This document shows positions 25,199 through 33,421 of a DNA stretch of 64,000 nt, one piece after another. The stretch is from the NCBI RefSeq assembly GCF_024623325.1, contig NZ_JANJZD010000006.1, forward strand, positions 1 through 64,000, in the 5' to 3' direction. Under the pieces are notes generated by a model. That model had not been told where the DNA came from. It ran no database searches and was given only the letters and a program-made list of their open reading frames with translations. Positions within the stretch are counted from its first letter, which is position 1; each line of letters begins with the position of its first letter. A program made the translations under genes and the position numbers. This DNA comes from Acetatifactor muris. Its GTDB lineage: Bacteria; Bacillota; Clostridia; Lachnospirales; Lachnospiraceae.

Positions 25199-26560
25199 TT
25201 ATTCCTTCCCGGTAAAGTAAATATCTGCGTCCCCACCTGCCTTCACAGGTTCCGCCATGGTCAGCACCACAATGGTATCCGGCACTTCCCCGCTGTCCCC
25301 GGCATACGCTCTCTCCGGCAGTATCAGCCTGATTCCGTCCTGCTCCTCCACCACTTCCACCGCCCCGCCGTCAAACAAAACGGCACTTTCGATATGGTTT
25401 TCTGTAATGGGAAGCTTTTCTGCACGGAATTCTTCCCTGTCCAGAATGTGCAGATACACCTTTTCGTCACGCCAGGTAGCGCCGTACACGTTGTCCACCG
25501 GCTCGTAAGGCCCTGCCGCCGTGGCGTAAATGCTTTCCCCGTATACCTGCAGCCAGTCGCCCACCTGGCGCATCCGCTGCCTGATTTCCTCCGATATCCT
25601 GCCGTTTCGGTCAGGGCCGATATTTACCAGCCAGTTGCCGCCTCTGCACACCACATTCACCATCATTCGAATCAGCCAGTCGAAGTCGGACACCGGGTCA
25701 TCCGCCATCCAGCCCCAGGAACTGCCGGAACAGACGCACATATTTTTCTCCCAGGGCACGGGAATGATCTTCCCTGTAATCTCATGGGAGCCCTCGTCAC
25801 AGTAGAAATCTCCCTCCCAACCGGACCGGGGATTAATCAACAGCTTCGGATTATAGCTTCTGGCTATTTTGTTCAGCTTCACCGGCTCCCAGAACCAGGC
25901 GCTGGAGGTATCGCTGCCCTTATGGGCCAGCCAGCCCCCGTCATACCACAGAATGTCAGGCTGGTACCTGCTGCACAGTTCTTCCACCTGAGCATAGCAC
26001 TGCTTCTTCATCAGCGCCGCATTCTCCGGCAGCCCCTCCGGGTCAAAATATCCGGGGAAACGCCAGTCCATGGGAGAATAGTAGACGCCCACCTTCAATC
26101 CGGCCTCCCTGCAGGCATCCGCATACTCCTGAACGAAGTCCCGCTTTGCCCCTCTGTGGTAAGAAGTGAAATGCTCATAGCTTCCCTCACTGTTCCACAG
26201 GGAAAATCCGTCATGATGTCTGGTTACCATGACGGCATATCTGGCGCCGAAATCTTTCGCAATATCCATCCATTCCTTCATCTTAAAATCCCGGGGGATA
26301 AATTCATCCGCCAGCGCTTCATATTCTTCCTTTGGGATTTTCTCGTTAAATCTGGCCCACTCTCCCCTTCCCAGAATGGAATAAAGCCCCCAGTGTATGA
26401 ACATGCCGATTTTGGCATCCCGCCACCATTGCTTCTCCTCAGGCGAAAGTGTCAGCTCCTCACATTTCAACCCTCCCAGGCTTTTGAAGTTGATGCTGCT
26501 CTTCAGCATGGACTTCAATTCTGCTCCCGTCATTTTGCGCGGCATTTTTTTCTCCATCAT
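25199..26560 (-). CDS. alpha-L-fucosidase, GH29
   Basis: 453 aa. GH29 motifs are WWRDAKIGMFIHWGLYS, YAVMVTRHHDGFSLWNS, the nucleophile Asp region DILWYDGGW, and RGGNWLVNIGPDRNG with a C-terminal beta domain. It removes alpha-L-fucose. GGAGG lies 4 bases before ATG 26560 and 7 before the next ATG, 26557. The longer frame from 26635 has no ribosome site and a low-complexity Lys/Glu/Gly leader, so I rejected it. It is one of three GH29 genes in the window, each in a different unit, suggesting different fucosyl linkages. No signal peptide is present. Confidence 0.92.
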   Translation of the reverse strand: MMEKKMPRKMTGAELKSMLKSSINFKSLGGLKCEELTLSPEEKQWWRDAKIGMFIHWGLYSILGRGEWARFNEKIPKEEYEALADEFIPRDFKMKEWMDIAKDFGARYAVMVTRHHDGFSLWNSEGSYEHFTSYHRGAKRDFVQEYADACREAGLKVGVYYSPMDWRFPGYFDPEGLPENAALMKKQCYAQVEELCSRYQPDILWYDGGWLAHKGSDTSSAWFWEPVKLNKIARSYNPKLLINPRSGWEGDFYCDEGSHEITGKIIPVPWEKNMCVCSGSSWGWMADDPVSDFDWLIRMMVNVVCRGGNWLVNIGPDRNGRISEEIRQRMRQVGDWLQVYGESIYATAAGPYEPVDNVYGATWRDEKVYLHILDREEFRAEKLPITENHIESAVLFDGGAVEVVEEQDGIRLILPERAYAGDSGEVPDTIVVLTMAEPVKAGGDADIYFTGKE

Positions 26561-26766
26561 TTTTCCTCCGTCTTGAATCCGTCCGTTTTCTTTCCCTGAT
26601 TTTGTTTCTTTCTCTCCGGTTTCCTGCTCTCTCATTCTGATTTTCCGGTTTTCGCCTCTCTTTTTCCGCCCCCGGCTCTATCCCTGCCTGAGCCTTCCTT
26701 TCCTGCTTTTCGTCTTCCGGTTCTGTCTATTTTTTCCCGGCCCGCCCGTTTCCGCATAAGGCGCCC
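26561..26766. other. purine-rich gap upstream of the GH29 gene
   Basis: 206 bases, strongly G/A-rich on the minus strand (GGAAAA- and GAGAG-type runs). I see no terminator, promoter or structured RNA in it. The extended GH29 frame through this stretch gives only a low-complexity Lys/Glu/Gly peptide. It may be an A/G-rich mRNA leader. Confidence 0.4.
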
Positions 26767-27042
26767 TCACAGCAGCTCCCTCACCCGTTCCAGTATCGCC
26801 TCATGACCTCCCAGCATGGCCACCCTCAGCGTATTGCTTCCCTCCAGCCCCTTAATCATATAATAAGGCTGCTCAATCCGGTAAAAGGGCTGCTTCAACA
26901 TCTCCAGATAAGTCAGATCCCCCAGACTTCCCAGTCTGATAATGGTATCTCTGTCCATTTCTACGTCCAGCGCCATATCATAGGCCGACCATCCGGACTC
27001 CGTACATAATTCCACAGATTCCTTCACAGATATCACTTTCAT
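26767..27042 (-). CDS. small protein of unknown function next to a class V PLP enzyme
   Basis: 91 aa, not recognised. It begins with a beta-alpha pattern (MKVISVKESVELCTESGW), has an acidic middle (ALDVEMDRDTIIRLGSLGDL) and a helical end (AMLGGHEAILERVRELL). It has one Cys (in ELCTES), no signal peptide and no membrane helix. The clean ribosome site AGAGGGAGA and the 25-base gap after the aminotransferase gene support a real, co-transcribed gene. It could be a partner of that enzyme, but nothing in the sequence shows this. It is not a DUF3343 sulfur carrier by motif. Confidence 0.65.
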   Translation of the reverse strand: MKVISVKESVELCTESGWSAYDMALDVEMDRDTIIRLGSLGDLTYLEMLKQPFYRIEQPYYMIKGLEGSNTLRVAMLGGHEAILERVRELL

Positions 27043-27067
27043 GCCTGTCTCCCTCTTCCCGCCTGTC

Positions 27068-28207
27068 TCACAGCCCGGCTGTCAGCTCTTCCATGGCCCG
27101 CACCAGCGCCTCCGCTTCCTCCGTTTTCGTCATCAGAGATACGCTCACCCGCACAGTGCCCTCCTTCTCCGTCCCCAGGTACTTATGAATCAGAGGCGCA
27201 CAGTGAAGTCCCGTCCGTACCTGGATACCGTAGGTCCCGGCCAGAATGTACCCGATATCCCCGGGGGAAAGTCCCGGAACGGTAAAGCTCAGCGCGGTCC
27301 CCTCCGGCTGTTTCTCCCCGCAGAGAACCACCTTCCGATTCTCCCGAAGACCTTCATACAGTATCTTCATCAGCCCATTCTCATGCGCCGCGATTTTCTC
27401 CAGCCCCATATCCAGCACATACTCCACCCCGGCGTTCAATGCGGCGATGCCCGGCATATTCATGGTGCCCACCTCATAAAAAGGCTCCTCTGGCACCAGC
27501 GTGCGGCTGTCTCTTCCCGTTCCCCCATAGAGCAGAGGACGCAGGGGAATGCCCTTCCCCACATACAGACCGCCTGTCCCCTGGATTCCGTACAGTCCCT
27601 TGTGGCCGGTAAAAGCCAGCATATCAATACACATATCCTCCACCGCTATGGGCAGCGCTCCCGCAGACTGGGACACATCCGCCAGAAAGCAGGCTCCTTT
27701 TTCCCTGGCCCATCTGCCAATCTGTCGGATATCCTGCACTGCTCCGGTCACATTGGAGCTGTGGTTCACAATAACCAGCCCGGTGTCCTCGTCGATGGCC
27801 TGCTCCATGGCTTCCATATCCACATAACCGCCGCCGTCACAGCCCACCTCCACCGGAAGAATTCTCCCTGCGGCAATTTCTTCCCTCAATCCGTCATAAA
27901 TGGTGCGAAGCACCGCATTGTGTTCCCCGGCAGTGTACACAATCCGCTTTCTGGTACTGCAAAAGCCCAGGATAGCCATATTCAGCGCCTGGGTAGAGCC
28001 TCCCGTGAAGAAAATTCTCTCCGGTTCTCCTATTTGAAAGAGCCGTGCCAGGTTCCCCCGGCACAGCTTCCCTGTTTCCTGCGTATCTTCCCTGTATGCC
28101 GCACCGCGGTACTGAGACGCCGGCAGCTCAGTCAGAGCGCGCGCCGCCGCATCCAGCACCTGCTGTGGCTTCGGCCAGGTTGTAGCCGCATGATTTAAGT
28201 ATATCAT
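27068..28207 (-). CDS. cysteine desulfurase-like class V aminotransferase
   Basis: 379 aa. The fold-type I PLP signatures are present: LNHAATTWPKP at the start, FTGGSTQALN, VNHSSNVTGAVQDI, DVSQSAGALP and the PLP lysine in FTGHKGLYG. A Cys in RTGLHCAPL near residue 325 matches the catalytic Cys of NifS/CsdA-type desulfurases. It probably frees sulfur (or selenium) from cysteine, or acts on a related amino acid. It starts 9 bases after the FucI-like gene's stop, so it is translated from a sugar operon. This is an odd setting, since iron-sulfur scaffold genes are absent. Confidence 0.88.
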   Translation of the reverse strand: MIYLNHAATTWPKPQQVLDAAARALTELPASQYRGAAYREDTQETGKLCRGNLARLFQIGEPERIFFTGGSTQALNMAILGFCSTRKRIVYTAGEHNAVLRTIYDGLREEIAAGRILPVEVGCDGGGYVDMEAMEQAIDEDTGLVIVNHSSNVTGAVQDIRQIGRWAREKGACFLADVSQSAGALPIAVEDMCIDMLAFTGHKGLYGIQGTGGLYVGKGIPLRPLLYGGTGRDSRTLVPEEPFYEVGTMNMPGIAALNAGVEYVLDMGLEKIAAHENGLMKILYEGLRENRKVVLCGEKQPEGTALSFTVPGLSPGDIGYILAGTYGIQVRTGLHCAPLIHKYLGTEKEGTVRVSVSLMTKTEEAEALVRAMEELTAGL

Positions 28208-28216
28208 AAATACTTA

Positions 28217-29584
28217 CTATCCTTCCACCACTTCAAAGCCCATATAACGCGCGATCTTCTTCACCAGCGCCAGCTGGTCTCCGAATACCAGCACCTGATG
28301 ATGTCCGAAATCTGCCAGCGTATGCATATAATCTCTGCCGTTCTCCAGCTTAATGAAATAATGAGGACTGCAATAATACTGTCTGAATTCGGAACGCACT
28401 ACCTCGCCCACCTTTACCACCATCTTGTTGCCCATGGGATTGAAGCGGCCGAAGGTAATATACTGCTCCTCGTTCTGTTCAAAGGCAATCTGCATCTTGC
28501 CGCCGAAGCCCTGTCCCGTAAAGGCCCACATGCTGTAGTCCAGGTCCGGCTTGTCAAAACCGTTCATCTTCAGCGCGGGAACCGCGTGATGAATGGACAG
28601 AATCTCAGGGGACTGCAGGAACGGATTGCCCATAAATGCGGCCCTGTGACTGCCGTACATCAGCACCATCATGGCCATCATGGCATTCAGATCTTCCTCG
28701 CAGGCGCTGGGAATTCCCTCTGACTTCAGCAGAGAATGGCACACGCAGGGGGTAAACTTCCTCTCCTGGGGAATCCTGGAGGCACACAGCTCAATGCAGG
28801 CCGTGGAAAAGGCATTACAGCCATAAAATTCCATCATGGCCTTGGCTGCCAGATAGTATCTGGCGTCGTTCACAAGCCACTCCGGATTCACCTTCGTATC
28901 CTTGGAATTCGCCAGCAGCTTCTCCGCAATCTCCTTTGCCTCCGCCTCGTCTACCTTGTCCATATAAGGGAAAATATCCTTGAACGGCAGCTTCAGCACT
29001 TCAAAGCCATACTGTTTTCTCAGGTATTCAACGTCTCTGATATTGGACTGAATTCCATAGGTAGGTACCTGGCCGGAAGTCAGAATCAGCGCCTTCGTAT
29101 TGGCGATGCACTTTCTCACCCACAGACTGTGAAGAATATCGTTTAAATCTTCCATATCAATGGCATTGTAAGCTTCCACACCGATGCTTCTGTTGTATGC
29201 GCACAGATCTGCACCCTCGTTGCCGTTGGAGAATACAATGGTAGTCTTGCGGTATTTCTCCAGCTTCGGAATACGATAGCAGAATATCACAAATGCATCC
29301 ACCTGGTCCAGTCCTTCTTCAATTTTATCCCAGGTCTCCTGAGGTACAGTCAGATTCTCTATGTAAGGAACCGGAATGGGCTCCAGCACATTTACCTGAG
29401 GAATAATCTCCTTTATCTTCTCGGCAATGTCCTTCATATAATTAGCAGCCCATTCCTTCTCCGCCTCCGGCTGCAGATTCTCAAACTTACCGGCGCGGCA
29501 GGGTCCCTCCCAGAAAGCGGAATGCTGCAGAAATCCCACCAAGGGACGGATATTTAACTTCTTTTTCATAGCTGATTCAACCAT
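28217..29584 (-). CDS. L-fucose/L-arabinose isomerase family protein
   Basis: 455 aa. The overall pattern matches the FucI/AraA-like family: an N-terminal nucleotide-like fold (RPLVGFLQHSAFW, IFCYRIPKLEKY), a middle domain (CHSLLKSEGIPSACEEDLNAM with conserved Glu residues) and a C-terminal beta domain (YSMWAFTGQGFGGK, then GRDYMHTLADFGHHQVLVFGD). Members isomerise aldoses to ketoses with Mn2+. With three GH29 genes nearby, L-fucose is the likely substrate, although fuculokinase and aldolase genes are not in the window. GGAGG lies 8 bases before ATG 29584. The upstream frame to 29686 has no ribosome site. Confidence 0.85.
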   Translation of the reverse strand: MVESAMKKKLNIRPLVGFLQHSAFWEGPCRAGKFENLQPEAEKEWAANYMKDIAEKIKEIIPQVNVLEPIPVPYIENLTVPQETWDKIEEGLDQVDAFVIFCYRIPKLEKYRKTTIVFSNGNEGADLCAYNRSIGVEAYNAIDMEDLNDILHSLWVRKCIANTKALILTSGQVPTYGIQSNIRDVEYLRKQYGFEVLKLPFKDIFPYMDKVDEAEAKEIAEKLLANSKDTKVNPEWLVNDARYYLAAKAMMEFYGCNAFSTACIELCASRIPQERKFTPCVCHSLLKSEGIPSACEEDLNAMMAMMVLMYGSHRAAFMGNPFLQSPEILSIHHAVPALKMNGFDKPDLDYSMWAFTGQGFGGKMQIAFEQNEEQYITFGRFNPMGNKMVVKVGEVVRSEFRQYYCSPHYFIKLENGRDYMHTLADFGHHQVLVFGDQLALVKKIARYMGFEVVEG

Positions 29585-29740
29585 TTTTGTTTCCTCCATT
29601 TGACTTCGAAATTGGATGCCGCGACGCGGCGGCGTTTTCGGCCTTCCGGCCACAGTTTCCATGATTTCATTATATCGGGGGCTCATGCGCCGGTAAATTG
29701 AATAAATTGCAAAAAAGGGTACTATTTCAAACTTCCCGCT

Positions 29741-31414
29741 TTATTTCGCCTCCCGGCTCAGGGGTCCTCCCCCGGAAGATTCCGCAGCCCGTTCAAGTGC
29801 CCTCTCCCAGGATTTCTCATAAAAAGAAGTCAAGCGGTCCATTCCCAGCCGTTTTGCCTCCTCCTTCAACGCCTGCCAGAGCGTCTGGAATTCCTCTTCG
29901 TCCTCCGCGTATATCATATTCCAGAAAGCCTTATATACCAGTTTCTCTATTTCGTCGGCCGTTCTGTTCAATTCCGAGGGAAGAGTATCCGTCAGATAGA
30001 TTGCCGCGGAGGCCCGGACAGTCTCCCACTGTGTCTGCCCGCTTCCATCTTTCTCTGACGTTCCCTCTTCCTCCTGCCAGTAATAGTTGCTGAATGCGTA
30101 CCCTTCCTCCGTCAGAGAGGCCGGTGTCCTTCCCAATACGCCAAAAGGTCGGATTCCCTCCCGAAGGCTTCCCTGATATCCGGGAAGATCTTCTGCCTTC
30201 TGTTCCAGTACCCGCCTGCCTGTCTCCGTCACGCAGGGCAGTCCGTTCTCCCCATACTCCCAGACAACGCCCTCCGGCCCATTATAAAGATAGAATATCG
30301 TCTCTTCACGGTAAAACCAGTCCAACAGTCTCAGGGCATCTTCCACCCGGGGGGAATTCCTGTTCACTGCCAGATATCGATTGCCCCCCACAATATGGTC
30401 CGGCTCCAGATACAGTTTCATGTCTTCCGCAGGCAGAGGTATATATGCCATTCGCCCCTCTGTATCCCGCAGAGGAGAATCCTCTCCGGCAGATTCCGGC
30501 AGTACCGCAAAAAGCACCCTGCCCGAATTCACCTTCCGTTCCACATTCCCGGCTGTCTGATTCGGTGAATCCCGATCCAGCAGTCCCCGTCTGTTAGCCT
30601 CATAATAAAAATGCACAGCCCTTTTATAGAAACTGTCCTCCTCCAGTATGGAACTGATGGAACCGGTAACCATATTCGCCTCCATCAGCGGTGATACCGT
30701 CTGCATATCTATCCCGTACATGTAAGCCAGAGAAGCGGCATGTCCGAGAACGCCTCCGTCCTCCTGCCAGAGACAGATACCAAACATACTCTCTCCGATA
30801 TCGCTGAGAGGCTTTGCCCTCCTCAGCTGTTCAATTACGTCCAGGTAATCTTCCAGATCGGAGACTTCGGGACTTCCGGCTCTCTCCCATGCGCTCTTCA
30901 GCAGCATGGGCACAGAGCGATACGCATACTCTCCTGCCTCTCCCACAGACAGCGGCGCCAGCAGCAGCTCCTCCCCTCCGCTTCCTTCCAGAGACCATTC
31001 CAGCGCCGCCCCATATGCTTCCCCCTGGAACAGGGAGGGCAACGCCTGCTGATATTCATTCAGAGGAAGCAATATTCCCGCATCCATATACAGCTGTGCC
31101 TGTTCTCTGTCAGCAAAGCCGATAATATCCGGAACTGTCCCCGAGGTCAGCCGAAGTCTGAGCTCTTCCGCAGTCTGTCCCTCCGCGGAACAGGTTTCCA
31201 GAATCAGCCCTGTATCCTCATAAAGGCGTGCCGCCGCCCACCCCTTCCACACAGATGCCGAGCTGTCAGTCTCCTGAATATACGCGGTGATAATCGTCCC
31301 CTTCGCCTCCTCCCCTGTCTGAAGGCTTTCGGCGAGATGCTCTCCTCCGCCGGCACAGCCGCCGGACAGCACTGCACACAACAGCAATAGTATCGCTACT
31401 GTCTTTCTGTTCAT
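29741..31414 (-). CDS. extracellular solute-binding-like lipoprotein
   Basis: 557 aa. The signal peptide ends in lipobox LSGGC (Cys about 20), then comes a two-lobed binding-protein pattern: IIGFADREQAQLYMDAGILLPL in the first lobe, TFYYLYNGPEGVVWEYGENG-like sequence in the second. It would sit on the outer membrane face and bind a sugar. No permease genes are next to it, and the adjacent divergent gene is a histidine kinase. It may therefore work as a ligand-sensing partner of the kinase or share permeases with block B. The start 31414 is chosen for the signal peptide and the GGGGAG site. Confidence 0.85.
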   Translation of the reverse strand: MNRKTVAILLLLCAVLSGGCAGGGEHLAESLQTGEEAKGTIITAYIQETDSSASVWKGWAAARLYEDTGLILETCSAEGQTAEELRLRLTSGTVPDIIGFADREQAQLYMDAGILLPLNEYQQALPSLFQGEAYGAALEWSLEGSGGEELLLAPLSVGEAGEYAYRSVPMLLKSAWERAGSPEVSDLEDYLDVIEQLRRAKPLSDIGESMFGICLWQEDGGVLGHAASLAYMYGIDMQTVSPLMEANMVTGSISSILEEDSFYKRAVHFYYEANRRGLLDRDSPNQTAGNVERKVNSGRVLFAVLPESAGEDSPLRDTEGRMAYIPLPAEDMKLYLEPDHIVGGNRYLAVNRNSPRVEDALRLLDWFYREETIFYLYNGPEGVVWEYGENGLPCVTETGRRVLEQKAEDLPGYQGSLREGIRPFGVLGRTPASLTEEGYAFSNYYWQEEEGTSEKDGSGQTQWETVRASAAIYLTDTLPSELNRTADEIEKLVYKAFWNMIYAEDEEEFQTLWQALKEEAKRLGMDRLTSFYEKSWERALERAAESSGGGPLSREAK

Positions 31415-31473
31415 CTTCTCCCCTGTTCCGAAACAAAGCACTTCTGCAAGAGCGCTTCAACTGTTTCTCACAT

Positions 31474-31492
31474 GCAACATTCAACTTTTTCA
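31474..31492. promoter_or_regulatory. weaker copy of the putative block B operator
   Basis: AACATTCAACTTTTTCA in the divergent gap resembles AACATTTCACTTTTTTTCA of the two stronger sites (37123-37155, 39769-39801). It lies between the SBP-like gene and the kinase gene and could control either. It lacks the conserved 24-base spacing to a -10 box. Confidence 0.35.
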
Positions 31493-31520
31493 AAATATAG
31501 TAACACTTCGTTCTCATATC

Positions 31521-31529
31521 TGGTACAAT
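31521..31529 (+). promoter_or_regulatory. extended -10 promoter of the histidine kinase gene
   Basis: TGGTACAAT (31521-31529) is an extended -10 box (TG, one base, TACAAT). There is no good -35. The start codon is 38 bases further. Confidence 0.5.
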
Positions 31530-31566
31530 GGAATTGTCTTACACAATTTTTCCGGGAGTGAAGCAT

Positions 31567-33378
31567 ATGATACGCAAACTGACACAAAGCTATTACGCGA
31601 AAATCTCATTCATCTGTATCTGCATTGTCAGCCTTGTCACTGGTTTGTTCTCTTACCTCTGTTACGGACTGATTTCCCGTCAGAACGTATCGGAACATTT
31701 AAGCGACTATAATATCCTGATCAACACCCAGTCCTCGGCACTCTCCTCCCGGCTTGCATCCTTCTCAGACTTTTTCCATCCGGTATTCAGCAATCCGGAT
31801 GCCTATAAGGCTCTCTGTGACCTCTATCTGTCTCCCAACGGCATTCTGCCAAACGAGACCACCGACATACTTCTGGACACCATGAGCGCTCTCTGCGCTT
31901 CTGATTCCTATTGCTGCGGCATGCTGCTGCTGACCAGAACCGGACGGCTTTATCAGTATGACACAAAATATGTATCTCTGATACCCCTGAATCTTGTCAG
32001 AACCACCTTCCGTTTTACCCCTTATCAGCTCCAGCTCATCCCGGATTCCAAAATTTCCGAGATGAGCCTTGACATGGAATTGCCTGCCTCCCATGTCTAT
32101 GGTTTAAGCGGTACCCTGTTCCGATACAAAGGTAATATGCTGGAAAATCTGGGCTACATGATCGCCCTGTATTCCACGGAAGAATTCAGCAATATCCTGG
32201 CCTCCTCCGGCCTGGAGGATACCGCTGAATTCACCATTATGAATGATTCCTTTTCCGTCATCTATTCTTCCGCCGGGGATTACGCATCCACTGACATGGA
32301 AGCGCTGCTGGCCCGGCCTTACAAAAATGTGGGGGGCAATGTGCGTCTGCTCTCCTCCCCGGAAGGGAAATGCTACTTTTCTTCCCTTCCCCAGAATAAT
32401 TACAATTATTTTACAGTTTACCGTCTTCCCGCGGAGAATATCCCCGTCTCCACCGCTCAGATTACGCTGCTGCTTCTGAGTCTGCTGCTGCCTCTGGTGT
32501 GCATCCTTCTGTACAGCACAGTATTCCGCACCTCGGGCAGAAAAGTCAGAAATATTCTGACCTCCATGGAGATTGTCGGCCGCAACAACCTTTCCTACCG
32601 CATGGCTCTCCCGAAGGGAAACGATGAATTCGCCAATATCGCTCACAGCTTCAACCACATGTGCGACGAGCTGCAGAAGAATGTGGAAAATGTATATCTG
32701 TTTGAGATCTCCCAGCGCAAGTCGGAGCTCTATGCCATGCAGACCAGCATCAATCCTCATTTTCTATACAACGCTCTGGAACAGATCCGCGTCCAGATTT
32801 TACATGGCAACAGGGAAAAAGCCTCCCGAATGCTGCTGCTTTTATCAAAAATGTATCGTTTTCAGACCAAACGGAATCTGTTTATCTCCATTGCAGAGGA
32901 ATGCGCCCAGATGGAAAATCTTATCAATCTCTACTCCTTCCGCATCAGCGAGTGTGAGTATGATATTCATGTGGACAATGGGGTCAAAAAATACGGCATT
33001 CCCAAAAATATTCTCCAGCCGCTGGTAGAGAACAGCTTCGTCCACGGCTTTACTCCGGAACAGGATAACGGTCTGATCACCATCACTGTCACCTTTTCAG
33101 ACACTGCAGATGCCATCTGCTTTACAGTGGAAGACAACGGCCGCTCCGTCACTCCCGAAGAGCTGAAGCTTCTCCGGGAGAAGCTTCTCCAGCCCGTCCT
33201 GAACCGGGATGAAGAGAATGGGTTTGCTCTGTCCAATGTGAACAATCGCCTGAAACTGGTCTTTGGCGAGAGCGCCTGCCTGAACCTCTCCCTGGGACAG
33301 GACGGGACAGGTTTCCTTGTCTCCTTCTCCATTCCCCCTGTCCTTCCCGAAGATCTGGCCGCTTCTTACAGTAATTAA
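31567..33378 (+). CDS. sensor histidine kinase, YesM type
   Basis: 603 aa. Membrane helices flank an extracytoplasmic sensing domain: helix 1 at about 12-36 and helix 2 at about 300-325 (LLLLSLLLPLVCILLYSTVF). A HAMP region follows. The phospho-acceptor His is in SINPHFLYNALEQIR, and the ATPase N box is PLVENSFVHGF with DNGRSVTPEE beyond. This is the His_kinase/HATPase_c pair of the YesM/LytS-like group that controls polysaccharide operons. No response regulator gene adjoins it. The nearest candidate is at 39918, at the far end of the block B operon on the same strand. The start at 31567 is chosen for GGGAG 8 bases upstream. Confidence 0.92.
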   Translation: MIRKLTQSYYAKISFICICIVSLVTGLFSYLCYGLISRQNVSEHLSDYNILINTQSSALSSRLASFSDFFHPVFSNPDAYKALCDLYLSPNGILPNETTDILLDTMSALCASDSYCCGMLLLTRTGRLYQYDTKYVSLIPLNLVRTTFRFTPYQLQLIPDSKISEMSLDMELPASHVYGLSGTLFRYKGNMLENLGYMIALYSTEEFSNILASSGLEDTAEFTIMNDSFSVIYSSAGDYASTDMEALLARPYKNVGGNVRLLSSPEGKCYFSSLPQNNYNYFTVYRLPAENIPVSTAQITLLLLSLLLPLVCILLYSTVFRTSGRKVRNILTSMEIVGRNNLSYRMALPKGNDEFANIAHSFNHMCDELQKNVENVYLFEISQRKSELYAMQTSINPHFLYNALEQIRVQILHGNREKASRMLLLLSKMYRFQTKRNLFISIAEECAQMENLINLYSFRISECEYDIHVDNGVKKYGIPKNILQPLVENSFVHGFTPEQDNGLITITVTFSDTADAICFTVEDNGRSVTPEELKLLREKLLQPVLNRDEENGFALSNVNNRLKLVFGESACLNLSLGQDGTGFLVSFSIPPVLPEDLAASYSN

Positions 33379-33405
33379 AAGGGAGGAACCCCGTTCGTTC
33401 CTCCC
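33377..33405 (-). terminator. terminator of the block B transport operon
   Basis: Arms GGGAGGAAC (33381-33389) and GTTCCTCCC (33397-33405); on the minus strand TTTTAATT follows. It lies 17 bases beyond the SBP gene's stop codon and may also slow the convergent kinase transcript. Confidence 0.78.
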
Positions 33406-33421
33406 CCTTCCGTACTGAATC

